64,000 bases of DNA, from positions 8,160,001 through 8,224,000 of the forward strand of contig NZ_CP071839.1 in the NCBI RefSeq assembly GCF_017526105.1, given 5' to 3'. The position numbers and the translations under genes were made by a program. This stretch comes from Streptomyces cyanogenus. Lineage in GTDB: Bacteria > Actinomycetota > Actinomycetes > Streptomycetales > Streptomycetaceae. The notes beneath the pieces were generated by a model. It was not told the origin of the DNA. It saw nothing but the letters and a program-made list of their open reading frames with translations, and searched no databases. Within the stretch, counting starts at the first letter, position 1. Every line of letters starts with the position of its first letter. Below are positions 1-8,596 of this stretch, one piece after another.

Positions 1-1356
1 CACCACTTCCACGACTACGTCGGCAACCAGGCCAACAACGCCTTCGCGAGCGACGAGGACCTGGCGCGGGCCGGCACCAGCTGTGCGGACCAGGGCGACA
101 AGTCCTCGTACTACTGGCCGGTGCTGCGCCTGCAGAACGGCACCCAGGAGCGGGACGCCGGGGCGCCGGGCGGCGGTACGGAGGGCAACGCGGGTCAGAT
201 CGTGACGCCCAAGCAGGTCACGCTGACCTTCGTCGGCAACCCGCGCGGCGAGGTCACCGCGATGCCGCGGCTGCTGCGCATCATCACCGGCGACGCCAAG
301 GCCTTCGTCAACGGCCCCGGCAACGCCAACGCCTCCTGGAGCTGCACCGGTTACGAGGACCGGCAGCTGAAGGACAAGTACCCGCTGTGCCCGACGGGCA
401 GCGACGTCGTGCGCACCTTCCGGTTCCAGAGCTGCTGGGACGGCCGCAACATCGACAGTGCCAACCACCGTACCCACGTGGCCTTCGCCGGCGTCGACGG
501 CTCCTGCCCGGCGGGGTTCCGGCCCATTCCGCAACTGGTCCAGCGGATCGTCTACGACGTCGACGCGCCGAGCCTCGCGGACGGCGGCCGGACGGTCCCG
601 CTGTTCGCGGTGGACTCCTTCCCGGAACAGTTGCACAAGCCCGTCACCGACCACGGCGACTTCATCAACGTCTTCGACGAGGACCTGATGCGCGAGATGG
701 TCGACTGCATCAACTCCGGCCGCACCTGCGGCTCCTCGGACGGAGGCGACTCCGGTACGACGGCGAGCCCCACCGCGACTCCGACCTCCACCGCCCCGGG
801 TGACGGCTCCGCCGAGCAGCCTGGCGAGGGCTCCACTGAGCAGCCCGGTGACGGCTCCGCCGAGCAGCCCGGTGACGGGTCGGCCGAGCAGCCCGGTGAC
901 GGGTCCGCCGAACAGCAGGGCGACGGCTCCGCGGAGCAGTCCGGTGACGGGTCCGCAGAGCAGCCCGGTGAGAGCGGCACCTCTGAGCCCGCGCCGCCCG
1001 CCGCTTCCCAGCCGGCCGAAGCCCCGCGCCATGACGTGACGACCTCGCCGGCCCGCACCACCAAGCACGACACGGACGACAAGGCCGCACCGGCCGAGCC
1101 CGCCGAACCCCGCTCCACACCGGCGCGTTCGGCACCGGCCCGGACGACGCCTGCCCCGTCCACGCCCGCCTCCTCCGCCTCCGGCCAGGTCACCGCCGCA
1201 GCCTTCGCCCCGTCGTCGTCCGCGCGCCCCGAACCCCAGGCCGCCCAGGGTGGCTTGGCGGAGACGGGAGCCCACCTGTGGCCCGGAGCCATCGGCACGC
1301 TGCTCGCCCTGTCCGGCCTGTTCATGCTCGTGCGGGCCAGGCGCCTGCGCTACTGA
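1..1356 (+). CDS. DUF1996 surface protein, LAXTG sortase substrate (5' partial)
   Basis: The frame is open from base 1, so the N-terminus lies outside the window. Visible residues 1-240 match the DUF1996 domain seen in secreted actinobacterial and fungal proteins (HHFHDYVGN start, the cysteine pairs in WSCTGYEDR and SCWDGRN, and VDSFPEQLHKP). From about residue 255 the chain becomes a low-complexity Thr/Pro/Ser/Glu-rich stalk with seven copies of an eight-residue GDGSAEQP unit. The C-terminus has LAETG at visible residues 419-423, a hydrophobic stretch of about 22 residues and a basic RARRLRY tail. This is the cell-wall sorting signal of the LAXTG type recognised by class E sortases. DUF1996 has no known activity, so only a wall-anchored extracellular role can be inferred. 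A strong hairpin follows the stop. Confidence 0.85.
   Translation, partial: HHFHDYVGNQANNAFASDEDLARAGTSCADQGDKSSYYWPVLRLQNGTQERDAGAPGGGTEGNAGQIVTPKQVTLTFVGNPRGEVTAMPRLLRIITGDAKAFVNGPGNANASWSCTGYEDRQLKDKYPLCPTGSDVVRTFRFQSCWDGRNIDSANHRTHVAFAGVDGSCPAGFRPIPQLVQRIVYDVDAPSLADGGRTVPLFAVDSFPEQLHKPVTDHGDFINVFDEDLMREMVDCINSGRTCGSSDGGDSGTTASPTATPTSTAPGDGSAEQPGEGSTEQPGDGSAEQPGDGSAEQPGDGSAEQQGDGSAEQSGDGSAEQPGESGTSEPAPPAASQPAEAPRHDVTTSPARTTKHDTDDKAAPAEPAEPRSTPARSAPARTTPAPSTPASSASGQVTAAAFAPSSSARPEPQAAQGGLAETGAHLWPGAIGTLLALSGLFMLVRARRLRY
799..966 (+). repeat. Seven 24-bp in-frame repeats encoding the wall stalk
   Basis: Seven consecutive 24-bp units encode GDGSAEQP with small changes (GEGSTEQP in unit 2, final Q or S in units 5 and 6). 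They lie in the acidic stalk between the DUF1996 domain and the LAETG anchor. Unit number is likely variable between strains, changing stalk length without shifting frame. Confidence 0.85.
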
Positions 1357-1364
1357 CCGCACAC

Positions 1365-1400
1365 GGTGGGGCCGCCGTACGCTGTTACGGCGGCCCCACC
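1365..1400 (+). terminator. Perfect 15-bp stem hairpin after the DUF1996 gene
   Basis: Bases 1365-1379 and 1386-1400 are perfect reverse complements around a 6-base loop, 9 bases after the stop codon. There is no T tract, which is usual for Streptomyces hairpin terminators. Confidence 0.75.
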
Positions 1401-1462
1401 CCTTGAGGGAGCGCTCCCAGTACGCGCAGGATGCGGGTGTGCCGCACCTCTCCCAGGCCGCA

Positions 1463-1880
1463 GTGACACGGCCCTACCGTCCCGCCGACCGCGACGCCGT
1501 GGCCGGGGTCTGTGTCCGCACCGCGCACGAAGGAGGCGACTCCCGGGCGATCCACCCCGACCAGCGCCTCATGCCGTCGCTCTTCGCCGAGCCGTACTGC
1601 CGCTTCGACCCGGACCTCGCCTTCGTGCCGGACGACGGCACGGGCCGGGCCGTGGAGTGCATCGTCGGCACCGCCGACACCGAGCGCTTCGTCGAGGACT
1701 TCCGGCGGGACTGGATCCCCCGGCCGGCCGACCGCTGTCCGGAGCCCGCCGGGCCGCCCCGGACGCCCACCGAGGAGATGATCCGGCTCCTGCACCACCC
1801 GGAGCGGATGCTGGTCCCCGAACTCGCCGGCTACCCGGCCCATCCGCACACCGACCTGCTGCCGGCCCGGCAGGCGCGCG
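1463..1880 (+). pseudogene. Truncated GNAT N-acetyltransferase
   Basis: From the GTG at 1463 the frame reads TRPYRPADRDAVAGVCVRT and continues through AHEGGDSRA and PTEEMIRLLHHPERM to ELAGYPAHPHTDLLPARQARG. This is the N-terminal two thirds of a Streptomyces GNAT acetyltransferase. In intact relatives the last segment leads into the acetyl-CoA-binding R/Q-x-x-G-x-G/A loop and about 60 more residues. Here the similarity stops near 1880 and the frame runs antisense into the convergent lipoprotein gene, whose stop codon is only about 12 bases away. The acetyl-CoA site and last strands are missing, so this is probably a dead gene. A GTG at 1439 is an alternative start. Confidence 0.7.
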
Positions 1881-1892
1881 GGCAGCAGGGCC

Positions 1893-2600
1893 TCAGGCCA
1901 GGGCGAGGGTCTGCTTGGCGAGTTCGTACGCGGGCCGCATCTCCTCGTGCTCCTGGGTGTCCATGCCACCGAGGTGCAGCACGACCGGGCCGTCGGGCGT
2001 GCTGACCGCGAAGGCGCTCTCCTTCTTGGTCTCCTCCAGGAGCTTGTTCGTGTAGAGGTACTCGACCTCGACGGCGTCGACGCCGCCGCCGGTCCTGAAG
2101 GAGTGGTACTTCGCCTTGCTGACGTTGTCCTCGGCGGCGACGAACGCGCGCAGCACACCGGCCGCGTCCGCGTCGCCGGGCTTGCCGGTCCACACGCGCA
2201 GGAAGCCGATGTTGCCGGCCGGCTTGGCGTCGATCTCGCAGGCCGCAGTCACCGGTCCCTGCCGGAGGAAGGCTTCGGCGAGGTCCCCGCTCAGGTCGCC
2301 GTCCTCACCCTTCGAGGCCTTGGACAGCTCCTTCTCGGCATCGACGGACTTGGCCTTCCAGTGCTCGGCCAGGGCGAAGCTGACGGGGAGTTCGCAGGCC
2401 GAACCGCTCGCGCCGATCGTGCCGCCGCGCGCCGCAGCCGTACCCTTCGTGCTTCCGGCCGCCGTGCCCTTGGCGTCCGCCGACGTGCTCGCGGACTTCT
2501 TCCCGTCGCCGTCCGCCGATCCCGCGCAGCCGCCGAGCAGCGCGGCGAGCGCAGCCGCCACGACCACACGGCCTCCGACGGTCCCCACCCCGACCTGCAC
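1893..2600 (-). CDS. Secreted lipoprotein, unknown function
   Basis: 235 residues. The N-terminus has a hydrophobic signal ending in a clear lipobox (LLGGC, Cys about residue 25), so the mature protein should be lipid-anchored on the outer face of the membrane. A Ser/Thr/Lys/Ala-rich linker reaches to about residue 70, followed by a compact domain with two cysteines (ACELPVSFAL and AACEIDAKP) that could pair. The domain resembles conserved Streptomyces lipoproteins of unknown role. It is convergent with the truncated acetyltransferase and faces away from its other neighbours, so context gives no function. Confidence 0.75.
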   Translation of the reverse strand: MQVGVGTVGGRVVVAAALAALLGGCAGSADGDGKKSASTSADAKGTAAGSTKGTAAARGGTIGASGSACELPVSFALAEHWKAKSVDAEKELSKASKGEDGDLSGDLAEAFLRQGPVTAACEIDAKPAGNIGFLRVWTGKPGDADAAGVLRAFVAAEDNVSKAKYHSFRTGGGVDAVEVEYLYTNKLLEETKKESAFAVSTPDGPVVLHLGGMDTQEHEEMRPAYELAKQTLALA

Positions 2601-2685
2601 TGTTGCCTCCCCTACGGTTCAGAGGCGTCACTGTAACCGAGGGCACCGACAGCGCCGAACGGGAGTGCGGCCCACCGGTCGCCGG

Positions 2686-3330
2686 TCACCGTGCCGCACG
2701 CCGGGCGAGGACGAACAGGTGCGGCTCGGGCGTGGCGTCGGGACGGTCCGGGGTGAACACCTCGTGCTCCTCGGACAGCACCGTCAGGCCGGCCCCGGAC
2801 ACCAGCTCGGTGAACGCCTCGGCGGCGAAGCTCGTCACCCGCACCGGCTGCCCCATGAAGACGCCCTCGACGTCCTCCACGTCCAGCGGCACGGTGGCCA
2901 GCGCGACCAATCCGCCGGGCCGCACCGCCCGGGCCAGCTTCGCCACCACCGCGGTCTGTTCGGCGCGGGTCATCTGGAGCAGCGAGAAGTAGGCGCACGC
3001 GGCGTCGAAGGAGGCCTCCGGCACCGTCGTCCGGCGGATGTCGGCGAGCCGGAACTCGGCCTCGGGCACCTGCCGGGCGGCCAGCTCGACCATCACCGGG
3101 GACACGTCGATGCCCAGCACCCGGTGTCCGGCCTCGGTCAGTGTCCGCGCGGTCGGCCGTCCCGTCCCGCTGCCCACGTCCAGCACCCTGCTGCCCGGCG
3201 CCAGCAGCTCCAGCAGCCGGCCGAGCGACGCCCGGTGCGGTGCGGAGCCGACGAACGCCCGCTCGTACTCAAGCCCCAGCGCGTCGAACACCACGGCGGC
3301 CGGTACCCGGCTGTCCTCGTCGGTCACCAC
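2686..3330 (-). CDS. Class I SAM-dependent methyltransferase
   Basis: 214 residues from the GTG at 3330; a second GTG at 3327 is equally possible. A GGAGG lies 5 to 8 bases upstream, which rejects the much longer upstream reading. The SAM-binding motif I is VLDVGSGTGRPTARTL, with the acidic end of strand 2 in VLGIDVSPVM and motif II-like FRLADIRRTTVPEASFDAA. The closing strand carries PEPHLFVLARR. This is the Methyltransf_11/25 fold of small cytoplasmic methyltransferases; the substrate cannot be read from sequence. It is divergent from the flavodoxin-family gene at 3424. Confidence 0.85.
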   Translation of the reverse strand: MVTDEDSRVPAAVVFDALGLEYERAFVGSAPHRASLGRLLELLAPGSRVLDVGSGTGRPTARTLTEAGHRVLGIDVSPVMVELAARQVPEAEFRLADIRRTTVPEASFDAACAYFSLLQMTRAEQTAVVAKLARAVRPGGLVALATVPLDVEDVEGVFMGQPVRVTSFAAEAFTELVSGAGLTVLSEEHEVFTPDRPDATPEPHLFVLARRAAR

Positions 3331-3423
3331 GGCTCCCTCCGACACCCCGGCGGCGCGTCCCTCGCGACGCCTACCGCGGCCGCCGTTTGCCAGGAACGGC
3401 GGACGCACGGCAGGGTGCCGCAT

Positions 3424-3882
3424 GTGCCTACCCTCCTGATCGTCCACCACACCCCCTCGCCCCACTGCCAGGCGCTGTTCGAGGCCGTCGTGTCGGGCGC
3501 CACCACACCGGAGATCGAGGGCGTCCGTGTCGTACGCCGGGCGGCCCTGTCGGCCACCGCCTCGGACGTGCTGGAAGCCGACGGCTACCTGCTCGGCACG
3601 CCCGCCAACCTCGGCTACATGTCCGGCGCCCTCAAGCACTTCTTCGACCAGATCTACTACCCCTGCCTGGACGAGACCCGGGGCCGCCCGTTCGGCTACT
3701 ACGTGCACGGCGGCAACGACGTGACCGGCGCCGTCCGCGCGCTCGACACCGTCACCACCGGTCTCGGCTGGCGCCGGGCGGCCGAGCCGGTGACCGTCAC
3801 CGGCGAGCCGGGCAAGGCCGACATCGAGGCCTGCTGGGAACTGGGGGCCACGGTCGCGGCGGGCCTGATGCCCGGCAGCTGA
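3424..3882 (+). CDS. Flavodoxin/NADPH-FMN reductase-family protein
   Basis: 152-153 residues. PTLLIVHHTPSPHCQALFEAVVSG has the spacing of a flavodoxin P-loop (HHTPSPHC for phosphate binding), and GYLLGTPANLGYMSGALKHFFDQ matches the isoalloxazine-contact segment of WrbA/NADPH-dependent FMN reductase relatives, whose usual core is T-P-x-x-x-G-x-x-S. A short C-terminal segment completes the alpha/beta fold. It probably binds FMN in the cytoplasm and takes part in a reductase reaction. The GTG at 3424 is preferred because AGGG lies 8 bases upstream; a GTG at 3415 is also in frame. It is divergent from the methyltransferase with under 100 bases between starts. Confidence 0.8.
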   Translation: MPTLLIVHHTPSPHCQALFEAVVSGATTPEIEGVRVVRRAALSATASDVLEADGYLLGTPANLGYMSGALKHFFDQIYYPCLDETRGRPFGYYVHGGNDVTGAVRALDTVTTGLGWRRAAEPVTVTGEPGKADIEACWELGATVAAGLMPGS

Positions 3883-3934
3883 GCGATCCCGACGCCCGCG
3901 GCGCGGCCCCCGAGCGGGCCGGTCGCCGGTCGCG

Positions 3935-4420
3935 TGGCCACCGGAGTGATCCTCGTACGGTTGCGCCCGGCGACCGGCGTGGGCCGAAGCCCGCGCCGAC
4001 ACCCTCGCCGCCGGGCACGGTGGGCTCATCCACCCCGAGGGCGGCCCGCCCCCGGTATCCCGCCTCCCACGCCCGCCCGGCCGGCCGCCCGAAGTCCGCC
4101 GTGGTCCGGCTCGCCCTGTCCACCGGAGCACCGGTGATCCCGGTCGGCCACGCGGGAGTTCGCCGGGTCTCCTCCGGCAGCCGTGCCAGGCGGCTCGCGG
4201 GCCGGGCCACCGCGCCCGTCCGCCGCCGCGTCCATGTGCACGGTGCCAACCAGCTACCCCGGGCCACCGCGCCCGTGCGCCGCCCCAGCGTCGATGTGCA
4301 CATCGGCCCCGCCCTCCGGCTGGACGCCTCCGACCGGCTGCCGGACGACCTGGAAGCCGCGCTCGCGGGAGCCTGGTCCGGCACGGTCCGTGCCTGGACG
4401 ACGGTCCCGCCGAAGCGCAC
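3935..4420 (+). pseudogene. Decayed PlsC-like acyltransferase
   Basis: No single frame is intact, but pieces of an LPLAT/PlsC acyltransferase are readable. One frame gives ADTLAAGHGGLIHPEGG near 3995-4045, equivalent to the xxPEGT motif. A second frame, from 4083, gives GRPKSAVVRLALSTGAPVIPVG, the segment that follows the glycerol-phosphate loop, then VDVHIGPALRLD and a C-terminal helix. A frameshift therefore lies between about 4045 and 4083, and the NHxxxxD region is not recognisable. An imperfect duplication (RATAPVRR twice, about 4202-4240 and 4259-4300) further disturbs the gene. The next gene is a ketosynthase, so a lost lipid gene would fit the context. Confidence 0.5.
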
Positions 4421-4530
4421 CGACTTCCTCGGTCCCGATTCACGCATCCGGGTGGTAGCACCCGACGACCTGGGCCGAACGAGTTGTGGCGGCCCGGGGC
4501 CGGGCTCGGCGGCCCGGATAATCACGCCCC

Positions 4531-5778
4531 ATGCAGCAGGTGAGAACAGGCGTGCGGCGGGCCCCGGTCGCCGTCACCGGACTGGGCATGGTCACCCCGG
4601 CCGGCATCGGCCGGGACGCGGCCTGGGCGGGTCTGTGCGCCGGGCGGTCCACCGCCACCGCCGACCCCGCCCTGGACGGGCTGCCCGTGGCCTTCTCCTG
4701 TCAGGTGCCCCCTCTGGACGCGGCCGGCCTGCTCGGGCACCGGCTGGCCCGCCGGCTCGACCGGTTCACGACCTTCGCGCTGCTCGCCGCCCGCGAGGCC
4801 GTCGCCGACGCCGGACTCGCCCCCGGCGGCTGGGACGGCGCCCGGGTCGGCGTGGTGATGGGCGTCGGCACCGGGTCCATGCAGGGCTGGCAGGCCGAGT
4901 TCGACCGGCTCGCCGCCCACGTCCCCGAACGGGTCTCCCCGCTCGCGCTGCCACGCAGCGTGCCCAACATGGCCGCCGCCGAGATCGCCCTGGACCTCGG
5001 CACGCTCGGCCCCAACATGGTGGTCAGCACCGCCTGCGCCTCCGGCACCAGCGCGCTCGGCCTGGCCCGGGACTGGCTGCTGTCCGGTCGCTGCGACCTG
5101 GTCCTGGCCGGCGGCAGCGAGTCGGCCCGGCTGCGCATGACCGCCGCGTGCTTCGCCCAGATGCGCGCCCTGTCCCGCCGCGCGGACGCCCCGGCCGCGG
5201 CCTCCCGCCCGTTCGACCGGGACCGTGACGGCTTCGTGCTCGGCGAGGGCGCCGCCGTCCTCGCCCTGGAACGCACCGAGGACGCCCGTGCCCGGGGCGC
5301 CCGGCCGGCGGCCCTGCTCGCCGGGTTCGGCGCCTCCTGCGACGCCCACCACTTCACCGCCCCGCACCCCGACGGCGACGGTGCCGCCCGCGCGCTGAGC
5401 GGTGCGCTCGCCGACGCCGGCCTGGCCCCCGAGGACATCGACCACGTCAACGCGCACGGCACCGCCACCCCGCAGGGCGACGCCGCCGAGCACAACGCCC
5501 TGCACCGGGTCTTCCGCCGGCCTCCGCCCGTCACCGCGGTCAAGGGCACCATCGGGCACGCCATCGGCGGCGCCGGGGCCATCGAGGCGGCCTGCACCGT
5601 GCTCACCCTGCGCCACCAGCTGATCCCGCCCACCGCCAACCTCGACACCCTCGATCCGGCGATGGACCTGGACGTCGTCGCCAAGGCGCCCCGCCCGCAC
5701 CGGATGGGAGCCGCCGTCAGCAACTCCTTCGGCTTCGGCGGTCAGAACGCCGTGCTCGCCTTCACCGCCGTCGACTAG
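4531..5778 (+). CDS. Beta-ketoacyl-ACP synthase, FabF/KAS II type
   Basis: 415 residues, the usual length for KAS II. It condenses an acyl thioester with malonyl-ACP in fatty acid or polyketide chain elongation. The catalytic set is complete: Cys169 in STACASG, His309 in NAHGTATPQGD, Lys338 and His343 in KGTIGHAIGG, and a C-terminal SNSFGFGGQN glycine loop. It is not in a normal fab cluster, since no fabD, fabH or acpP is nearby. It is followed after 28 bases by a membrane desaturase, so the pair is probably one transcript making or modifying a special acyl chain. An N-terminal basic extension of about 10 residues precedes the first strand. Confidence 0.92.
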   Translation: MQQVRTGVRRAPVAVTGLGMVTPAGIGRDAAWAGLCAGRSTATADPALDGLPVAFSCQVPPLDAAGLLGHRLARRLDRFTTFALLAAREAVADAGLAPGGWDGARVGVVMGVGTGSMQGWQAEFDRLAAHVPERVSPLALPRSVPNMAAAEIALDLGTLGPNMVVSTACASGTSALGLARDWLLSGRCDLVLAGGSESARLRMTAACFAQMRALSRRADAPAAASRPFDRDRDGFVLGEGAAVLALERTEDARARGARPAALLAGFGASCDAHHFTAPHPDGDGAARALSGALADAGLAPEDIDHVNAHGTATPQGDAAEHNALHRVFRRPPPVTAVKGTIGHAIGGAGAIEAACTVLTLRHQLIPPTANLDTLDPAMDLDVVAKAPRPHRMGAAVSNSFGFGGQNAVLAFTAVD

Positions 5779-5806
5779 CCCGGCCCCCGGCCGAGAAAGG
5801 GTCGCC

Positions 5807-6742
5807 ATGTCCTCGGAGTTCTCCGGATCCACCCCGCTGGCGGCCGGCAGGCGGTCCTGGCCCACCGGCGAGCAGCTGATGATCGGGGTCTTCGTCGCCG
5901 TACCGTTCCTCGCCGTGCTCGCCGCCGTGCCGCTGGCCTGGAGGCACGGGCTCAGCCCCACGGACCTCGCGCTGGCCGTCGCCTTCTACCTGGTCAGCGG
6001 GCTCGGCATCACGGTCGGCTTCCACCGGCACTTCACCCACGGCTCGTTCAAGGCCGCAAGACCGCTGCGGATCGCCCTCGCGCTGGCCGGCAGCCTCGCC
6101 GTGCAGGGCCCCCTCATCACCTGGGTGGCCGACCACCGCAAGCACCACAAGTACTCCGACCGGGACGGCGACCCGCACTCGCCCTGGCGGTACGGCCACT
6201 CGCCCAGGGCCCTCGCCAAGGGCATGCTCTACGCCCACCTGGGCTGGCTGTTCGAGACCGAGCACGCCTCGCCGCGGACCTACGCGCCCGACCTCGTCCG
6301 CGACCGCACCCTGATGCTGATCTCCCGGCGCTTCGGCGCCCTGGTCCTCGCCTCGCTCGCCCTGCCCGCCCTGCTGGGCGCGGCACTGACCCGGTCCTGG
6401 CAGGGCGCGCTCACCGCGCTCTTCTGGGCCGGCCTGGTCCGCATCTGTCTGGTCCACCACGTGACCTGGTCCATCAACTCCATCTGCCACGCGGCCGGCA
6501 CCCGCCCCTTCCGCAGCCGGGACCGCTCGGGCAACGTGTGGTGGCTGGCCCCGCTCTCCTTCGGCGAGTCCTGGCACAACCTCCACCACGCCGACCCCAC
6601 CAGCGCCCGGCACGGCGTGCTCACCGGTCAGCTCGACGCCAGTGCCCGGCTGATCCGCTGGTTCGAACACCTCGGCTGGGCCTACGACGTGCGCTGGCCG
6701 GACCGGCGCCGGGTGACCGGACGCCGCCGGAACGACACCTGA
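5807..6742 (+). CDS. Membrane acyl-CoA/acyl-lipid desaturase (delta-9 family)
   Basis: 311 residues with four hydrophobic helices. The three di-iron histidine boxes of stearoyl-CoA-type desaturases are present: HRHFTH (73-78), HRKHH (110-114) and HNLHH (257-261). An extra HH at 217-218 is also in its usual place. The start has a GAGAAAGG ribosome site. It would introduce a double bond using O2 and electrons from a ferredoxin or cytochrome. It lies 28 bases after the ketosynthase and probably shares its promoter. A hairpin follows the gene, which would close a two-gene unit. Confidence 0.92.
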   Translation: MSSEFSGSTPLAAGRRSWPTGEQLMIGVFVAVPFLAVLAAVPLAWRHGLSPTDLALAVAFYLVSGLGITVGFHRHFTHGSFKAARPLRIALALAGSLAVQGPLITWVADHRKHHKYSDRDGDPHSPWRYGHSPRALAKGMLYAHLGWLFETEHASPRTYAPDLVRDRTLMLISRRFGALVLASLALPALLGAALTRSWQGALTALFWAGLVRICLVHHVTWSINSICHAAGTRPFRSRDRSGNVWWLAPLSFGESWHNLHHADPTSARHGVLTGQLDASARLIRWFEHLGWAYDVRWPDRRRVTGRRRNDT

Positions 6743-6778
6743 CCCCGGCGGGACTTGCCCCAGGGGCGCGCGTACGAG

Positions 6779-6805
6779 ACCGCACCTCCATCGTGCGGGT
6801 GCGGT
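6779..6805 (+). terminator. Hairpin after the desaturase gene
   Basis: ACCGCACC (6779-6786) pairs with GGTGCGGT (6798-6805) over an 11-base loop, 37 bases beyond the stop. It lies between the desaturase and a converging acetyltransferase gene, so it could serve both. Confidence 0.5.
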
Positions 6806-6935
6806 GTCGGCGGGGAAACGGTCGGCCCGGATACGGGGGACGGGGGTCAACGCGGGTGTCGGGCCACCCGCTTCGGAACCGCGTGCCGCATCTGGTGCCC
6901 CCGGTCCTGGTGCGGCGGGTGAGGCCGGGGCGCGG

Positions 6936-7592
6936 TCAGTGGCAGCGGGTGGTCGCCGTCGTGTCGTGGCGGTGCCAGACGGCGTCGATCACGCGGCCGT
7001 CGGGGAGGGTGTGCCGGTGCGGCCCCTCGTCGGGGACGAAGCCGGCGCCCGCCAGGGCCCGCCGGCTCGCGGTGTTCCCGGGCTCCGCCCCGGCCCGGAC
7101 CGTGGCCAGGCCGGTATGGGTGTGGGCCAGCTCCACCCCCGCGCGGAACAGCTCCACGCCCAGGCCCTGGCCCCGGCACCCCGGCGCCAGCCAGCCGCCC
7201 ATCTCGCCCAGCCGGTGGTCCAGTTCGAGGGCGCCCGCATAACTGAGGTCGGACCTGCGCACGCAGACCAGCAGGAGCGGGTCGTCGGGGCCGGGGGTGA
7301 ACGGCTCGGCCAGGACGGGCGGGATCCGGCGGCCGTCGTCGCCGGCGGGCCGCCAGGCCAGCAGGGCCCGGCGGGTGCCGGGGTGGGGCAGCACCTCGTC
7401 CGCCTTGGTGCCGAGCCACCGCTGGGCCTCCGCGTCCGCGCTCGCGGCCAGCGCCGCCACCACGTCCATGCGGGTCCGCGGGGTGAACAGCAACAGCCGT
7501 TCGGTGGCCAGCACGTGCCGGCCGGGCGCGCACCGCCCCGGCACGGGGAGTCCGGACGCGGACCGGCCGCGGCGGAACAGCGACCAGACCAT
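6936..7592 (-). CDS. GNAT N-acetyltransferase
   Basis: 218 residues from the ATG at 7592. The core LATERLLLFTPRT begins a RimJ-like GNAT domain. GGWLAPGCRGQGLGVELFRAGVEL holds the acetyl-CoA pyrophosphate loop (R-G-Q-G-L-G) and NTASRRALAGAGFVPDEG is the usual C-terminal helix-strand. A GGGGG lies just before the ATG, and the longer upstream reading is Arg-rich and unlikely. The family transfers acetyl groups to protein N-termini, small amines or antibiotics; the substrate here is unknown. It appears monocistronic. Confidence 0.85.
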   Translation of the reverse strand: MVWSLFRRGRSASGLPVPGRCAPGRHVLATERLLLFTPRTRMDVVAALAASADAEAQRWLGTKADEVLPHPGTRRALLAWRPAGDDGRRIPPVLAEPFTPGPDDPLLLVCVRRSDLSYAGALELDHRLGEMGGWLAPGCRGQGLGVELFRAGVELAHTHTGLATVRAGAEPGNTASRRALAGAGFVPDEGPHRHTLPDGRVIDAVWHRHDTTATTRCH

Positions 7593-7757
7593 GGCACCCC
7601 CGGCGGTACGGCGGACGCGGGCGGACGCGCTGTCCCTGTGGGAGCCGGGCCGCCGACGGGTGCGGACGCTCCGCACCGGCGGTGAATCTAGCGGGTCGCG
7701 GCCGGATGCCGTAGCGCCGCGGTCTGCCGCAGGGAGGCCGCGCGGGGGCGGCCGGGC

Positions 7758-7850
7758 TCAGCCGGGCTGTTCCTGCGAGCCGGGCCTGGGGCGGGTGCGG
7801 GTCCAGGACGGGTCGGCGGCCGGAGCGGGGGCGGGGGTGGTGTGGTGCAT
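7758..7850 (-). CDS. Possible 30-residue small protein
   Basis: A short frame starts at ATG 7850 with GAAGGA about 6 bases upstream and encodes a Pro/Arg-rich peptide beginning MHHTTPAPAPAADPSW. I know no family. The good ribosome site is the only support, and chance is a real alternative in DNA of this composition. Confidence 0.25.
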   Translation of the reverse strand: MHHTTPAPAPAADPSWTRTRPRPGSQEQPG

Positions 7851-8460
7851 GGCTGTCCTTCGGACGAGTGGGGGTGGTCCGGGGGTGGTGACGTGTGTGG
7901 GGGGAGGGGGGAGAGCCGAGGCGGGCGGGGCCTCTTCCGTGCCGCTGTGGAGAAGGCCTGCCCGTACCGGAGTTCTTCAGGCCGCGGTACCGGCCGTGTC
8001 CGCGGACCGGTCCGGCGGTCCGGCGGCCGTGCGTCCGGCGGGGCGGAGGCGTCCGGCTGCGCGGCGGCGGTCGGTGGAGCCGGGGAGTGGGGCCCCGGAG
8101 GCGAGCCGGTCGGGGCCGTGGGGCCCAGGGAGTCGACCGGGACGCTCGCCTCCGGGTGGTCCGGAGAAGCCGGCCGGAGCCGGCACCGCAGCGCGGAACG
8201 ACCCGCCCCGTATCAGGCGCGGTCGATCGGGTCCGTGGTCGTGGGGCGGTCGGGGGAGTGAGGGCGGAGCCATCGCCGTGCGCCTTTCGTACGGCTTCGC
8301 GGGTGGTGCTGCGGGCATCGGGCCGGCCGTTCGGGCAGCAGACGTCGCGCCGCCTGACAGCAGGCCGTGCCGGCGGTTCGTCTCCCCCAAGCCGGCCGCG
8401 CCGCCTGCTCCGTGGGTCGGCCGGAGCAGCGAGTCCACTCTGGCACCTGCCAACCACGCA
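7851..8460. other. Long spacer with no convincing gene
   Basis: About 600 bases upstream of the HTH regulator hold only low-complexity Gly/Arg/Pro readings on both strands. None has a plausible start, a family resemblance or a normal amino acid mix. The region 7890-7920 is G-rich on the plus strand. I see no structured RNA. The right end passes into the AT-rich promoter island of the regulator gene. Confidence 0.5.
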
Positions 8461-8467
8461 CCGCAAC

Positions 8468-8510
8468 CAGCAAGTTGAAATTTGCAAGTGGAGAAGTGCA
8501 TGCTGCATCC
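8468..8510 (+). promoter_or_regulatory. AT-rich island with direct GCAAGT repeats upstream of HTH gene
   Basis: In otherwise about 75% GC DNA this stretch is AT-rich and contains GCAAGT at 8470-8475 and again at 8484-8489, exactly 14 bases apart, followed by TGCATGCTGCAT. It lies about 100 bases before the GTG of the HTH/DUF5753 regulator. The spacing suits binding of a small HTH protein to one face of DNA, perhaps the regulator itself. No -35/-10 pair is certain. Confidence 0.45.
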
Positions 8511-8596
8511 GCCAAAACGTGATCGAATGGGCGGGCGAGCCCGAGCGCGTGCGAGGGTGACGGGCAGGACCGGGGGACGTGACGAGGGGGGTGGGC

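Noticed and set aside
2116..3882. A 588-codon plus-strand frame ending in the flavodoxin-family gene
   Set aside because: The part before 3424 is low-complexity and antisense to the methyltransferase and lipoprotein genes. Only the end is real.
7895..8560. A 221-codon frame before the DUF5753 regulator
   Set aside because: It is almost entirely Arg/Gly/Pro with no good ribosome site, and the overlapping AT island looks regulatory.
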